Below, one piece after another: positions 34,579 through 42,350 of a stretch of 48,401 bases of DNA. The DNA is taken from contig CAAEJV010000006.1 in assembly GCA_900756155.1 (NCBI GenBank), positions 1 to 48,401 of the forward strand. The letters are read 5' to 3'. Each line of letters opens with the position of its first letter. Position 1 is the stretch's first letter. The position numbers were made by a program, and so were the translations under genes. The stretch comes from Pasteurellaceae bacterium. Lineage in GTDB: Bacteria; Pseudomonadota; Gammaproteobacteria; Enterobacterales; Pasteurellaceae. Under the pieces are notes generated by a model. The model ran no database searches. It worked only from the letters and a program-made list of their open reading frames with translations, and was not told the DNA's origin.

Positions 34579-35316
34579 ATGAATGATTTAACACTGACTC
34601 TTCAACCAATTGCGGTGATTCACACGCCTTACAAAGAAAAATTCTCGGTACCACGACAGCCAGATTTAGTGCAGGATGGCATTGGTATTGTGGAACTACT
34701 CCCTCCGTATAATTCACCAGAAGCGGTACGAGGATTAGAGCAATTTAGCCATCTTTGGCTTATTTTCCAATTCGACAAAGTACCTCATGGGAAATGGCAA
34801 TCCACTGTGCGTCCCCCTCGTTTAGGTGGCAATCAACGTGTCGGCGTATTTGCCTCACGCGCGACACATCGCCCAAACCCGCTAGGCTTATCCAAAGTTG
34901 AATTACGCCAAGTGGAATGTATTCATGGACGTGTTTTTCTACATTTGGGCTCCGTGGATCTCGTCGATGGCACACCTATTTTTGATATTAAGCCCTATAT
35001 TGCCTATGCTGATAGTGAACCTGAGGCAAAATCAAGTTTTGCGCAAGAAAAACCACCTGCAAAATTAAGCGTAGAATTTACAGAAATCGCCCAAGGTGCG
35101 GTGGAAAAATATCACAAAAACCGACCGCACTTAGCAAGATTTATTACGGAAGTGATCGCACAAGATCCCCGCCCAGCTTATCAACAAGGTAAAAAAACCG
35201 ATCGTATTTACGGTATTAGTCTGTATGAATTTAATATTAAATGGCGTATTAAAGCGGGGACAACAGATTGTGTCGAAATTCTGGATATCCAGAAATTAAA
35301 AGAACAAAAAAGCTGA
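34579..35316 (+). CDS. trmO: tRNA (adenine(37)-N6)-methyltransferase
   Basis: TrmO (TsaA/YaeB): methylates the N6 of the t6A37 base to m6t6A in tRNA-Thr. 245 aa. PIAVIHTPYKEKFSVPRQP at the start, RPPRLGGNQRVGVFASRAT and HRPNPLGLS are the family motifs. It is divergent from menA; an uptake core lies in the 3' third (35124-35132). The stop codon itself is inside the stem of the following terminator. Confidence 0.95.
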   Translation: MNDLTLTLQPIAVIHTPYKEKFSVPRQPDLVQDGIGIVELLPPYNSPEAVRGLEQFSHLWLIFQFDKVPHGKWQSTVRPPRLGGNQRVGVFASRATHRPNPLGLSKVELRQVECIHGRVFLHLGSVDLVDGTPIFDIKPYIAYADSEPEAKSSFAQEKPPAKLSVEFTEIAQGAVEKYHKNRPHLARFITEVIAQDPRPAYQQGKKTDRIYGISLYEFNIKWRIKAGTTDCVEILDIQKLKEQKS

Positions 35317-35337
35317 CTTTCGTCAGCTTTCTTTTAT
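35306..35337. terminator. Intrinsic terminator, trmO / perM
   Basis: AAAGCTGAC and GTCAGCTTT pair around TTTC, with flanking A- and T-runs. The trmO TGA (35314-35316) lies in the left arm. Confidence 0.88.
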
Positions 35338-35351
35338 TACCTTAATCATCT

Positions 35352-36398
35352 CTAATCCGGCAATGCATTTATTACAGCTTTGACGAGCGTTGCCAATGGA
35401 ATGGCGAAGAATACGCCCCAAAATCCCCATAATCCGCCAAAAATCAGCACCGAAATAATGATGACTAAAGGGTGTAAATTAACGACTTCAGAAAATAAAT
35501 ACGGTACCAACAAGTTTCCATCTAGAAGTTGACTCACCGCAAAGGCCACAATTAAATACCAAAATGTTGGGGAAATGCCAAACTGGAACATCGCCACTAA
35601 CGCAACAGGAATCGTCACTAATACCGCCCCGATATAGGGCACTAATACAGACAACCCAACGGCAACAGAAAGTAAGAGAGGATAATTTAAACCAAAGCTT
35701 AAAAAGATGACGTAAGTCACCACGCCGACAATCAAAATTTCCAACAGCTTACCATGAATATAATTCGCAATTTGTTGCTGCATTTCATTCCATACTTTAG
35801 AGGCTAAAAGACGATTTTTAGGTAAAAAGCGACTCACGCCAGCAAGAAGCTCAGTTTTATCTTTCAGCATAAAGAACATCATTAATGGCACTAAAAACGC
35901 ATAAATACCCAGTGATACAAGGTTCATTAATGAGGTAATCGACAATTTCACCGCAGATTCACCGAAGCCCAAAATCTTCGCACGAGCAGCACTAAAAAAG
36001 GTGTCAATCATGGTGTAGTCAATGAGTTCAGGGTAATGCTCAGGAAGGGCTAACAACCATTCATGTAACTTATTGAACATGGCTGGCAAATCGCTTAATA
36101 AGGAAATCGTTTGATTCCATAATGTTGGCACAAGCCCGAAGAAAATTAATAACGCCAAGGTTATAAATCCACCAAAAATGACTAGCGTAGCAAGCATTCG
36201 AGGAAATTTTAATTTTTTCGTTAGAAAATTAATCGGCATTTCCAATAAATATGCTAATACAATGGCAATCAGCAAGGGGGCGATTAAATCACTAAAGAAA
36301 TAAATCGCAATAAAGCCAAACAACAAAATGGCAAGTAGCCCCATCGCCTGCGGATCGCTTAAGCGACGGCTATACCAATTTTTTAGCATTTCTAACAT
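35352..36398 (-). CDS. perM: PerM/AI-2E family membrane protein
   Basis: Predicted polytopic inner-membrane protein (348 aa, about eight hydrophobic segments) of the AI-2E transporter-like superfamily. N-terminal paired helices, the hydrophilic central region, and C-terminal VGLSVLVPYIGAVLVTIPVAL and GGLWGFWGVFFAIPLATLV are typical. The paralogue group includes exporters of unknown substrate, so the transported compound is not known. ATG 36398 has AGGAAG upstream. Divergent from the ArsC-like gene, an arrangement I also recall in E. coli (perM/yfgD). Confidence 0.85.
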   Translation of the reverse strand: MLEMLKNWYSRRLSDPQAMGLLAILLFGFIAIYFFSDLIAPLLIAIVLAYLLEMPINFLTKKLKFPRMLATLVIFGGFITLALLIFFGLVPTLWNQTISLLSDLPAMFNKLHEWLLALPEHYPELIDYTMIDTFFSAARAKILGFGESAVKLSITSLMNLVSLGIYAFLVPLMMFFMLKDKTELLAGVSRFLPKNRLLASKVWNEMQQQIANYIHGKLLEILIVGVVTYVIFLSFGLNYPLLLSVAVGLSVLVPYIGAVLVTIPVALVAMFQFGISPTFWYLIVAFAVSQLLDGNLLVPYLFSEVVNLHPLVIIISVLIFGGLWGFWGVFFAIPLATLVKAVINALPD

Positions 36399-36492
36399 AA
36401 AGTCTTCCTAAACAAGTATTTTTTGTCATTATAAGTTAAAATTTGAATCAATCCTATATCCACTCATTCAACATAAAATAGAAGGAAACGTT

Positions 36493-36843
36493 ATGTCTGT
36501 GACGATTTATCATAATCCGCGTTGCTCAAAAAGCCGTGAAACCTTAGCTTTATTAGAAGAAAAAGGCATTCAACCGACGATTGAACTTTATTTACAACAA
36601 CACTACTCTGTTGAAGCATTGCAGCAACTGGCTAATAAATTAGGATTAGATGATGTCAGAAAAATGATGCGTACCAAAGACGAGCTTTATCAATCATTAG
36701 GGTTAGCTAATCCTGCATTAACGAATGATGATTTATTAAAAGCCATCAGTGAAAATTCAGCCCTATTAGAACGCCCGATTGTGGTAAAAGGTGAAAAAGC
36801 TAAAATTGGACGACCGCCTGAAAGCGTACTCACCATTTTGTAA
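36493..36843 (+). CDS. arsC: ArsC-family reductase (glutaredoxin-dependent type)
   Basis: 116 aa thioredoxin-fold protein of the ArsC/YfgD group. Catalytic Cys11 in HNPRCSKSRETLALL, and the later arginine in ERPIVVKGEKAKIGRPPE, are conserved. Whether it reduces arsenate in vivo is doubtful because there is no arsenical pump or ArsR nearby; YfgD-type proteins are often housekeeping. RBS GGAAAC lies upstream. Possibly followed by the hairpin at 36869. Confidence 0.85.
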   Translation: MSVTIYHNPRCSKSRETLALLEEKGIQPTIELYLQQHYSVEALQQLANKLGLDDVRKMMRTKDELYQSLGLANPALTNDDLLKAISENSALLERPIVVKGEKAKIGRPPESVLTIL

Positions 36844-36865
36844 TTCTATTCATTTTCGCTATAAT
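36838..36865 (+). promoter_or_regulatory. Candidate sigma-70 promoter of arfA
   Basis: TTGTAA (36838-36843), 16-base spacer, TATAAT (36860-36865). The expected start near 36872 falls at the foot of the hairpin 36869-36892, so the arfA mRNA would begin with that hairpin. Confidence 0.6.
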
Positions 36866-36868
36866 GAC

Positions 36869-36898
36869 TTGCCGTGAACGACTTCACGGCAATTTTTT
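36869..36898 (+). terminator. Strong terminator-like hairpin in front of arfA
   Basis: TTGCCGTGAA and TTCACGGCAA form a perfect 10-bp stem with loop CGAC, followed by T6. It can end arsC transcripts, but it also overlaps the predicted arfA start point and ends 10 bases before the arfA ATG. Confidence 0.88.
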
Positions 36899-36908
36899 AG
36901 AGGTAAAT

Positions 36909-37163
36909 ATGACGAAAAAAACAAAAAGTGCGGTTGAAAATCAGCCCATTTATCAACACACCAAAGGTGTCGTGAAAGATAATGCCGTGATGGCACTATT
37001 ACACGACAAATTATTCCGCCAACGCGTTGAGAAAAAACGTAAAGGTAAAGGCAGTTACCAACGCAAAGCAAAATATGCTAGCAATTGGTTTGAAAAGCCC
37101 GATGATAAAGTTTTTGATTTCAGAAATTTTATCATCGGGTTTTTCGTTTCAATTTCAGTATAA
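36909..37163 (+). CDS. arfA: Alternative ribosome-rescue factor A, with terminator inside the frame
   Basis: Rescues ribosomes stalled on mRNAs without stop codons by recruiting RF2 when tmRNA fails. 84 aa as annotated; the core IYQHTKGVVKDNAVMALL, FRQRVEKKRKGKGSYQRK closely matches E. coli ArfA. ATG 36909 has GAGGT upstream, and codons 6-10 contain an uptake core. The last third of the frame holds an intrinsic terminator (37098-37144), so most transcripts should end before the stop codon and the active protein would come from a non-stop mRNA, as reported for other proteobacterial ArfA genes. The hydrophobic tail (FIIGFFVSISV) resembles the degradation-prone tail of E. coli. Confidence 0.93.
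   Translation: MTKKTKSAVENQPIYQHTKGVVKDNAVMALLHDKLFRQRVEKKRKGKGSYQRKAKYASNWFEKPDDKVFDFRNFIIGFFVSISV
37098..37144 (+). terminator. Intrinsic terminator within the arfA coding region
   Basis: CCCGATGATAAA (37098-37109) and TTTATCATCGGG (37128-37139) form a 12-bp stem with an 18-base loop, followed by TTTTT. The arfA stop lies 20 bases beyond, so transcripts released here lack a stop codon. Confidence 0.92.
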
Positions 37164-37188
37164 AAAATAACAAACAGAGGAAGTCTAT

Positions 37189-37485
37189 ATGTCAATCAAA
37201 ACAGAAGTTTTATTTAACAATACTTGGAATGTCCGTATCAGTGATCCGGGTGAAGAAGGGGCTCAAAGCCACTTTTTTGAAACCATTTATCTCACGCTCA
37301 CGGCTTATTTTGAAGGCGAAAATGTGCGTTATGAATTTGTGCGTAAAGTAGAAGATCAAGTAAAAATCAAACGCTCATTTACAGAATTAAGTGAGTTATT
37401 CAAATTCTTAGGGGATTATCTGGATCCGGTTTCTCTCGGTAATCTTGGTGTAAAAATTGGTAACTTAGGCGTAAAAGCTGAATAA
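37189..37485 (+). CDS. Small conserved-looking protein of unknown function
   Basis: 98 aa, soluble, acidic; starts MSIKTEVLFNNTWNVRIS and ends with a near-repeat GNLGVKIGNLGVKAE. No motif known to me. RBS GAGGAAG is 7 bases before ATG, and coding-style codon use suggests a real gene. It lies 25 bases after arfA and is followed by a USS terminator shared with bamC. A Pasteurellaceae-restricted family is possible; I cannot name it. Confidence 0.75.
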   Translation: MSIKTEVLFNNTWNVRISDPGEEGAQSHFFETIYLTLTAYFEGENVRYEFVRKVEDQVKIKRSFTELSELFKFLGDYLDPVSLGNLGVKIGNLGVKAE

Positions 37486-37500
37486 CGTCTCTACCAATAA

Positions 37501-37532
37501 AAAAGTGCGGTCAAATTGAACCGCACTTTTTA
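37501..37532. terminator. USS-hairpin terminator between the small gene and bamC
   Basis: AAAAAGTGCGGTTCAA-type arms: exact uptake cores at 37503-37511 and 37520-37528 pair with a short loop, flanked by A- and T-runs for both convergent genes. Confidence 0.9.
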
Positions 37533-37550
37533 TTTCTCAACTCATATTTA

Positions 37551-38552
37551 TTATTGTGCAAGTAATACACTTAATGCTGAATACAAGGATTGAGCTGCTT
37601 CATTTGGTAATGCCTTGCCGTCTTCATCAGTGATGACGACCGCACTTTGTTTACCCACTGCAGAGATTTGCATTTGGTAAACACCTTTTTCTAAATTAGG
37701 CGGATTCACACCTAAACGTAACCACTCTTGTTTATCTAATGGTTTATATTTTAACTCGCGATAGCCACGGCCAGCAGATTCCGATGTAGCTTTAAAGCCT
37801 AATTTCGGTAAAACCGAACCTAAACGTTGCCATGCTTGACCAAAGCTTGCATCCATACCTAATGCCATTCTACCGTTCGTATCAGTAATTAAACCTGATT
37901 GGAAAGGTCCTGCAGAAGCATTATTTAAATCTTGTTGTTGCTTGTTATAAGCGTTAGTAAGCGCAGCAACAAAACGATTTAAACGATCCGATGCATAGCG
38001 TTGTTTATCTGCTTGGTTTGGTGTGTAAATCACACCATCACGACGCATTTGCTCTACAGAAACCGCTAACGCACTTGCATCTTGCGCCGTAACTTGTTCA
38101 ATTTTATAACGGATCTCTGTATTGGCTTTATCATCTGCACGACCTGTTGGCGCCCAATCGCTAATTAATACCGCACCATTTAAAGTTGAATTCGTGCCTT
38201 CTTCTTTCAATAAACGCTCAATTTGTTTGAGATTATAAAGCTCTGCTTGTGCATCCGTATAAACAATCAATGCGCGTTCGCCATCAAATTGTGTCAAAGA
38301 ATTTTTGATAATCGCTAATGGGGTTGAAGGCGGACGAATATCCACGCGTTCTTTTTTCGCATTAAGCTGAGGAAGTTCATAAGTCGGATCGGCTTGCGGT
38401 AATGTTACACCACCGCTTGCTAAAGGAGAAAAGCTCGGTATTTCACGATCAGAATTTTGATAAGTGTCATTAGCCGTCTGCATTTTTTCTACGCTGTTTG
38501 AACACGCCGATAACAATGCTGCTGCGACTAAACTCAGTACGATTTTTTTCAT
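37551..38552 (-). CDS. bamC: Outer-membrane assembly lipoprotein BamC
   Basis: Lipoprotein subunit of the Bam complex that inserts beta-barrel proteins (such as the porin and adhesin here) into the outer membrane. 333 aa. Lipobox LLSAC with Cys17; the remainder has an extended N-terminal segment and two helix-grip domains. The segment RALIVYTDAQAE and the C-terminal YRELKYKPLDKQEWLRLG support BamC over other lipoproteins, as does the upstream dapA, which is the same pairing as in E. coli (dapA-bamC/nlpB). An uptake core lies at 37639-37647. Confidence 0.92.
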   Translation of the reverse strand: MKKIVLSLVAAALLSACSNSVEKMQTANDTYQNSDREIPSFSPLASGGVTLPQADPTYELPQLNAKKERVDIRPPSTPLAIIKNSLTQFDGERALIVYTDAQAELYNLKQIERLLKEEGTNSTLNGAVLISDWAPTGRADDKANTEIRYKIEQVTAQDASALAVSVEQMRRDGVIYTPNQADKQRYASDRLNRFVAALTNAYNKQQQDLNNASAGPFQSGLITDTNGRMALGMDASFGQAWQRLGSVLPKLGFKATSESAGRGYRELKYKPLDKQEWLRLGVNPPNLEKGVYQMQISAVGKQSAVVITDEDGKALPNEAAQSLYSALSVLLAQ

Positions 38553-38653
38553 TCCTTAAATCCTTCAATAAAAAATAATTAAAATAATGGCCGCTCTTTG
38601 ACAAATAAAAAAGTCGAAAGTTTAAAGGGCTGTAAAAACAACCCTTTAATTCA

Positions 38654-39550
38654 TTAAATTAAGCCAGCAATTTTTAATGCTTCTTCTACTTTTACTTGCG
38701 CGCTTTCGCTTAACACAGTAAGTGGTAAACGTAAGTGTGGAGTCTTAATTAAACCTAAACGATATGCAGCCCATTTAACTGGAATTGGGTTTGATTCAAT
38801 AAATAAATCTTGATGTAAAGGCATTAAACGTGCATTAATTTCTTCCGCTTTCGCAAAATCGCCCGCTAAAGCATAGCGACACATCGCAGCCATATCTTTT
38901 GCTGCAAGGTTATTTGTCACAGAAATAACACCCTCTGCGCCTAATTTCATCGCTTCTAACCCTGTGGCATCATCTCCACTTAATACAATGAAATCTTTAC
39001 CGGCTAATTCTTTAATCGCTGTAATGCGAGTTAAATCGCCTGTTGCTTCTTTAATCCCTACAATATTCTCAATTTGAGACAAACGTGCGACGGTTTCAGG
39101 TTTCATATCACTACCGGTACGACCTGGTACGTTATAAAGAAGTTGTGGTAAATCCGTGCATTCTGCAATCGCTTTAAAATGTTGGAACATGCCTTCTTGA
39201 GTTGGTTTATTGTAGTAAGGAACAACAGATAAACAACCAGCAACACCGCTATCACGTAATAATTTTGTCATCACAATGGCTTCACTCGTTGCATTTGCTC
39301 CCGCCCCTGCAACAATAGGAATACGACCTTTTGCGAACTCAACCGTCTTCTCAATTACTCGGACATTTTCATCAATGCTTAAAGTGGCTGATTCACCCGT
39401 TGTTCCCACAGAAACAATCGCATCTGTGCCAGAATTGATGTGGAACTCAACAAGTTTTTCTAGCGTTTCAAAATCGATGTGTCCATGATTATCCATTGGT
39501 GTCACTAAGGCAACGATACTGCCCGAAAATAAAGGATTTTGCGTGGTCAT
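38654..39550 (-). CDS. dapA: 4-hydroxy-tetrahydrodipicolinate synthase
   Basis: Condenses pyruvate with aspartate semialdehyde, the committed step of lysine/diaminopimelate synthesis. 298 aa TIM barrel. GTTGESATLS, VVPYYNKPTQEG, catalytic Tyr in LLYNVPGRTG and Schiff-base Lys in VGIKEATGD are present. ATG 39550 has GGAG 5 bases upstream; the longer frame to 39592 is rejected. bamC follows after 101 bases. Confidence 0.97.
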   Translation of the reverse strand: MTTQNPLFSGSIVALVTPMDNHGHIDFETLEKLVEFHINSGTDAIVSVGTTGESATLSIDENVRVIEKTVEFAKGRIPIVAGAGANATSEAIVMTKLLRDSGVAGCLSVVPYYNKPTQEGMFQHFKAIAECTDLPQLLYNVPGRTGSDMKPETVARLSQIENIVGIKEATGDLTRITAIKELAGKDFIVLSGDDATGLEAMKLGAEGVISVTNNLAAKDMAAMCRYALAGDFAKAEEINARLMPLHQDLFIESNPIPVKWAAYRLGLIKTPHLRLPLTVLSESAQVKVEEALKIAGLI

Positions 39551-39666
39551 AAGCACTCCATTTACATCTATTCTACTTTTTAACCATAACATTTGAAAAT
39601 GCCTGGTTATAATGGCTAAAATAACCTAAATTTACAAATCATTTTTTACATTTTTAAGGATTTTTT

Positions 39667-40134
39667 ATGAAAACATTACAAGCAGGTGACTTAGCACCGC
39701 AATTCACCCTTTTAAATCAAGATAATCAACCGATTTCACTTAGCGACTTTAAAGGTAAAAAAGTACTTGTGTATTTTTATCCCAAAGCCTTAACACCAGG
39801 CTGTACAACTCAAGCCTGCGGTTTACGTGATGCTAAAAGTGAGTTAGAAAAATTAGGTGTGGTTATTTTAGGCATCAGCACAGATGCGCCAAAAAAACTG
39901 GCTCAATTTGTTGAGAAAAAGTCGCTCAATTTCACCTTGCTTTCTGATGAAGATCACCAGGTTGCCGAGCAATTTGGTGTATGGGGAGAAAAAAAATTCA
40001 TGGGACGCACCTATGACGGCATTCACCGTATTAGCTTCCTCATTGATGAACAAGGCAAAATTCAACACGTTTTTGATAAATTCAAAACAGGCGAACATCA
40101 TCAGGTTGTCTTAGATTACCTGCAATCCCTTTAA
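39667..40134 (+). CDS. bcp: Thiol peroxidase / bacterioferritin comigratory protein
   Basis: Atypical two-Cys peroxiredoxin reducing hydroperoxides with thioredoxin. 155 aa. Peroxidatic Cys46 in TPGCTTQACGLRD with the resolving Cys51 five residues on, as in E. coli Bcp. It is divergent from dapA. An inverted uptake-signal pair (40151-40184) follows. Confidence 0.96.
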   Translation: MKTLQAGDLAPQFTLLNQDNQPISLSDFKGKKVLVYFYPKALTPGCTTQACGLRDAKSELEKLGVVILGISTDAPKKLAQFVEKKSLNFTLLSDEDHQVAEQFGVWGEKKFMGRTYDGIHRISFLIDEQGKIQHVFDKFKTGEHHQVVLDYLQSL

Positions 40135-40150
40135 ATCCCCTCTCAAAACA

Positions 40151-40184
40151 ACCGCACTTTCTATGATTTACCTCAAAGTGCGGT
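40151..40184. repeat. Inverted uptake-signal pair after bcp
   Basis: ACCGCACTT (40151-40159) and AAGTGCGGT (40176-40184) with a 16-base gap. The orientation is opposite to the other USS terminators: no T-run follows on the + strand, so it is a poor terminator for bcp. Confidence 0.7.
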
Positions 40185-40254
40185 CAAAAAAGTAGCCATT
40201 TTTCTAATTTATATTTACGCTCTATTTTCCATTTGATAGAATTCTCAATCTAAT

Positions 40255-40269
40255 TGAAATTAATTATCA
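40255..40269. promoter_or_regulatory. Candidate Fur box upstream of exbB
   Basis: TGAAATTAATTATCA matches 12 of 14 defined positions of the 7-1-7 Fur motif TGATAAT-N-ATTATCA (right half perfect). It lies about 40 bases before exbB. Iron repression of exbBD-tonB is well known in gammaproteobacteria. Confidence 0.6.
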
Positions 40270-40310
40270 ATTCATTTTGTATTCTTTATTACACATAAAA
40301 GGACTATCAG

Positions 40311-40763
40311 ATGCCAAAACTTTTTGAGTTTTTAGAACAATATAGTGATTACATTATTATCGGGCTTTTACTTCTTATGAGCGTAATTATGCTTGCTACT
40401 GTAATTGAGCGCTTTATCTTTTTAAGCCGTATCAATGTCGCTAAATATTCCAATATCCATTCGCTTGAAATTGATTTAAATCGCAATATGACGATCATTT
40501 CAACAGTTGGTGCAAACGCACCTTATGTGGGCTTGTTAGGAACAGTAATTGGTATTTTGTTAACCTTTTATCAAATTGGTCAAGCTGGCGGTGATGTCGA
40601 TGCTGGCGCAATCATGATGCACCTCTCTCTTGCATTAAAAGCAACCGCACTAGGTATTTTAGTCGCAATTCCATCTATGATGTTCTATAACGGCTTAGGT
40701 CGTAAAGTAGAAGTTAACTTATTGAAATGGAAAGTATTAAACGCTCAAAAAGATAAGGAATAA
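40311..40763 (+). CDS. exbB: TonB-system proton channel subunit ExbB
   Basis: Inner-membrane scaffold of the ExbBD motor that uses the proton gradient to energise TonB. 150 aa, the short Haemophilus form, with three transmembrane segments (about 13-33, 64-84, 100-125). NAPYVGLLGTVIGILLTF and LALKATALGILVAIPSMMFYN are the MotA/TolQ/ExbB signatures. RBS AAGGA upstream; exbD begins two bases after the stop. Confidence 0.95.
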   Translation: MPKLFEFLEQYSDYIIIGLLLLMSVIMLATVIERFIFLSRINVAKYSNIHSLEIDLNRNMTIISTVGANAPYVGLLGTVIGILLTFYQIGQAGGDVDAGAIMMHLSLALKATALGILVAIPSMMFYNGLGRKVEVNLLKWKVLNAQKDKE

Positions 40764-40765
40764 TC

Positions 40766-41203
40766 GTGAAAAAATTTGATGAAATCAATATTATTCCTTT
40801 CATCGACATTATGTTGGTGCTATTAGCGATAGTGTTGATCACCGCATCCTTTATTTCTCAAGGAAAAATTCAAGTTAATGTGCCAAAAGCCAGTTCAACG
40901 GTGGCATTCAAATCAGATGAATTAGCCAAATTATTGACCGTGACGGCAGATAAACAACTTTATTTTAATGACAAACCTATCTCGCAAGAAGCACTTGAAA
41001 AAGAGATTGCAGGTTGGAATAAAGATCAGAAAGTGACATTAAAAATTGATGCAGAAGCCTCTTTCCAAGATTTTGTGACGATTACTGACATGTTATCGAA
41101 AAACGAAATTAAAAATGTCGCGATTGTTTCGATGAAAGATAAAGGCGCTTCGAGCAAAAATTCGCCAGCAGTGGGAGGCGTCGGAGTAGGGCATAAACAA
41201 TGA
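40766..41203 (+). CDS. exbD: TonB-system subunit ExbD
   Basis: Proton-conducting partner of ExbB. 145 aa with one N-terminal transmembrane helix carrying the essential Asp14 (FIDIMLVLLAIVLITASF), and a periplasmic domain. GTG start at 40766 with AAGGAA upstream. The stop overlaps the tonB start, implying translational coupling in exbB-exbD-tonB. Confidence 0.95.
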   Translation: MKKFDEINIIPFIDIMLVLLAIVLITASFISQGKIQVNVPKASSTVAFKSDELAKLLTVTADKQLYFNDKPISQEALEKEIAGWNKDQKVTLKIDAEASFQDFVTITDMLSKNEIKNVAIVSMKDKGASSKNSPAVGGVGVGHKQ

Positions 41204-42000
41204 ACAGCCAACAAGCTAAACGATCACTATTAGGCTTGCTTATTTCTCTATTAATTCATGGTGCCATTGTAGGCGCATTGCTTTGGAACTGGCATAAGCC
41301 AAGTGAAGCCGCAAGTAATGCTACAGGTGAAACATCTACAACGATTTCGATGGAAATGATTCAAGGAATGCGAGTAGAAAAACAGGCTCCAGAGCCGGAA
41401 CCTGAACCTCAACAGGCAGAACCGGAACCTGAAAAACAGGAAGTCGTTGCGGATCCAACGAAAAAACCAGAACCCGAGAAGAAAAAAGAACCTGAGAAAA
41501 AGCCAGAAAAACCAATAGAAAAACCGAAACCAAAACCGAAAGAGAAGCCAAAGGAAAAACCTAAAAATGAGGTAAAAGCAGAGAAAGCGGTAGAAATGCC
41601 GAAGAGCTTACCGATTGGCGATAAGAATATTAATTCAACGGCTACGGCAAATTCTAAAGCAACGACCACAGGTCAACCTGGTACAAATGGCGTTCAAGGT
41701 GGCTCAGGTACCAATACGGATGAACTAAATGCTTATCGTGCGGCTATTCGACGTGAAATTGAACGGCACAAACGCTATCCTGCTCGTGCGAAGATGATGC
41801 GTAAACAAGGTGTTGTGAGCGTGAGTTTTAGCGTAGGGGCAGATGGTTCCTTATCTGGAGAACGAGTAACAAATTCCTCTGGAGATGAAAGCTTAGACAA
41901 CGCAGCACTGGAAGCGGTGAGAAGTGCAAGACCTGTTGGTCCAAAACCAGCTGGATTTACCTCTTCAGTCAGTGTGCCAATTAGCTTCACCATTCAATAG
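41200..42000 (+). CDS. tonB: Energy transducer TonB
   Basis: Spans the periplasm to power outer-membrane receptors for haem and iron. 266 aa: N-terminal membrane anchor (about 11-31), a long Pro/Glu/Lys-rich rod (about 65-140; EPEPEP and KPKPKE blocks), and the C-terminal receptor-binding domain (about 175-266; RYPARAKMMRKQGVVSVSF, VGPKPAGFTSSVSVPISF). Overlaps exbD by 4 bases. The rod repeats are in-frame and the gene is intact. Confidence 0.96.
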   Translation: MNSQQAKRSLLGLLISLLIHGAIVGALLWNWHKPSEAASNATGETSTTISMEMIQGMRVEKQAPEPEPEPQQAEPEPEKQEVVADPTKKPEPEKKKEPEKKPEKPIEKPKPKPKEKPKEKPKNEVKAEKAVEMPKSLPIGDKNINSTATANSKATTTGQPGTNGVQGGSGTNTDELNAYRAAIRREIERHKRYPARAKMMRKQGVVSVSFSVGADGSLSGERVTNSSGDESLDNAALEAVRSARPVGPKPAGFTSSVSVPISFTIQ

Positions 42001-42006
42001 ATAAAT

Positions 42007-42040
42007 AAAAAGGCGAACATCATGTTCGCCTTTTCTTTTG
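42007..42040. terminator. Intrinsic terminator, tonB / fis
   Basis: AAAAAGGCGAAC and GTTCGCCTTTT pair around ATCAT, with T-runs on both strands for two convergent operons. Confidence 0.92.
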
Positions 42041-42050
42041 CTAATCTTAA

Positions 42051-42350
42051 TTAGCCCATACCGTATTTTTTCAATTTCTTACGCAATGTACCACGGTTAA
42101 TACCGAGCATGTTCGCTGCACGAGTTTGGTTACCGCGGGTGTATTGCATAATCATATCTAACATCGGGTGTTCAACTTCCGCTAATACTAATTCGTAAAG
42201 ATCATTCACATCTTGACCATCTAATTGTGATAAGTAATTGCGTAAAGCTTGTTTTACTGAATCACGTAATGGTTTGTTTGTTACTTGTGATTGAGAGTTT
42301 AAAACTGAAACGGTTAACGCTTCAGACGGACTACGTTGTTGTTCTAACAT
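42051..42350 (-). CDS. fis: Nucleoid-associated protein Fis
   Basis: Small dimeric DNA-bending protein controlling rRNA promoters, recombination and growth-phase genes. 99 aa, with the C-terminal helix-turn-helix QTRAANMLGINRGTLRKKLK. It overlaps the end of dusB by 7 bases, so it is expressed from the dusB-fis promoter, as in E. coli. Confidence 0.98.
   Translation of the reverse strand: MLEQQRSPSEALTVSVLNSQSQVTNKPLRDSVKQALRNYLSQLDGQDVNDLYELVLAEVEHPMLDMIMQYTRGNQTRAANMLGINRGTLRKKLKKYGMG

Noticed and set aside
36493..36843. Arsenic-resistance operon
   Set aside because: The ArsC-like gene stands alone; no ArsR, ArsB or Acr3 is nearby, so a dedicated resistance operon is not supported.
40151..40184. 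USS inverted pair as a bcp terminator
   Set aside because: The arms can pair, but there is no T-run on the + strand side and the loop is long; called a repeat only.
41336..41669. Gly/Phe/Ser-rich frames opposite tonB
   Set aside because: They are complements of the Pro/Glu/Lys-rich tonB rod, a known source of false open frames.
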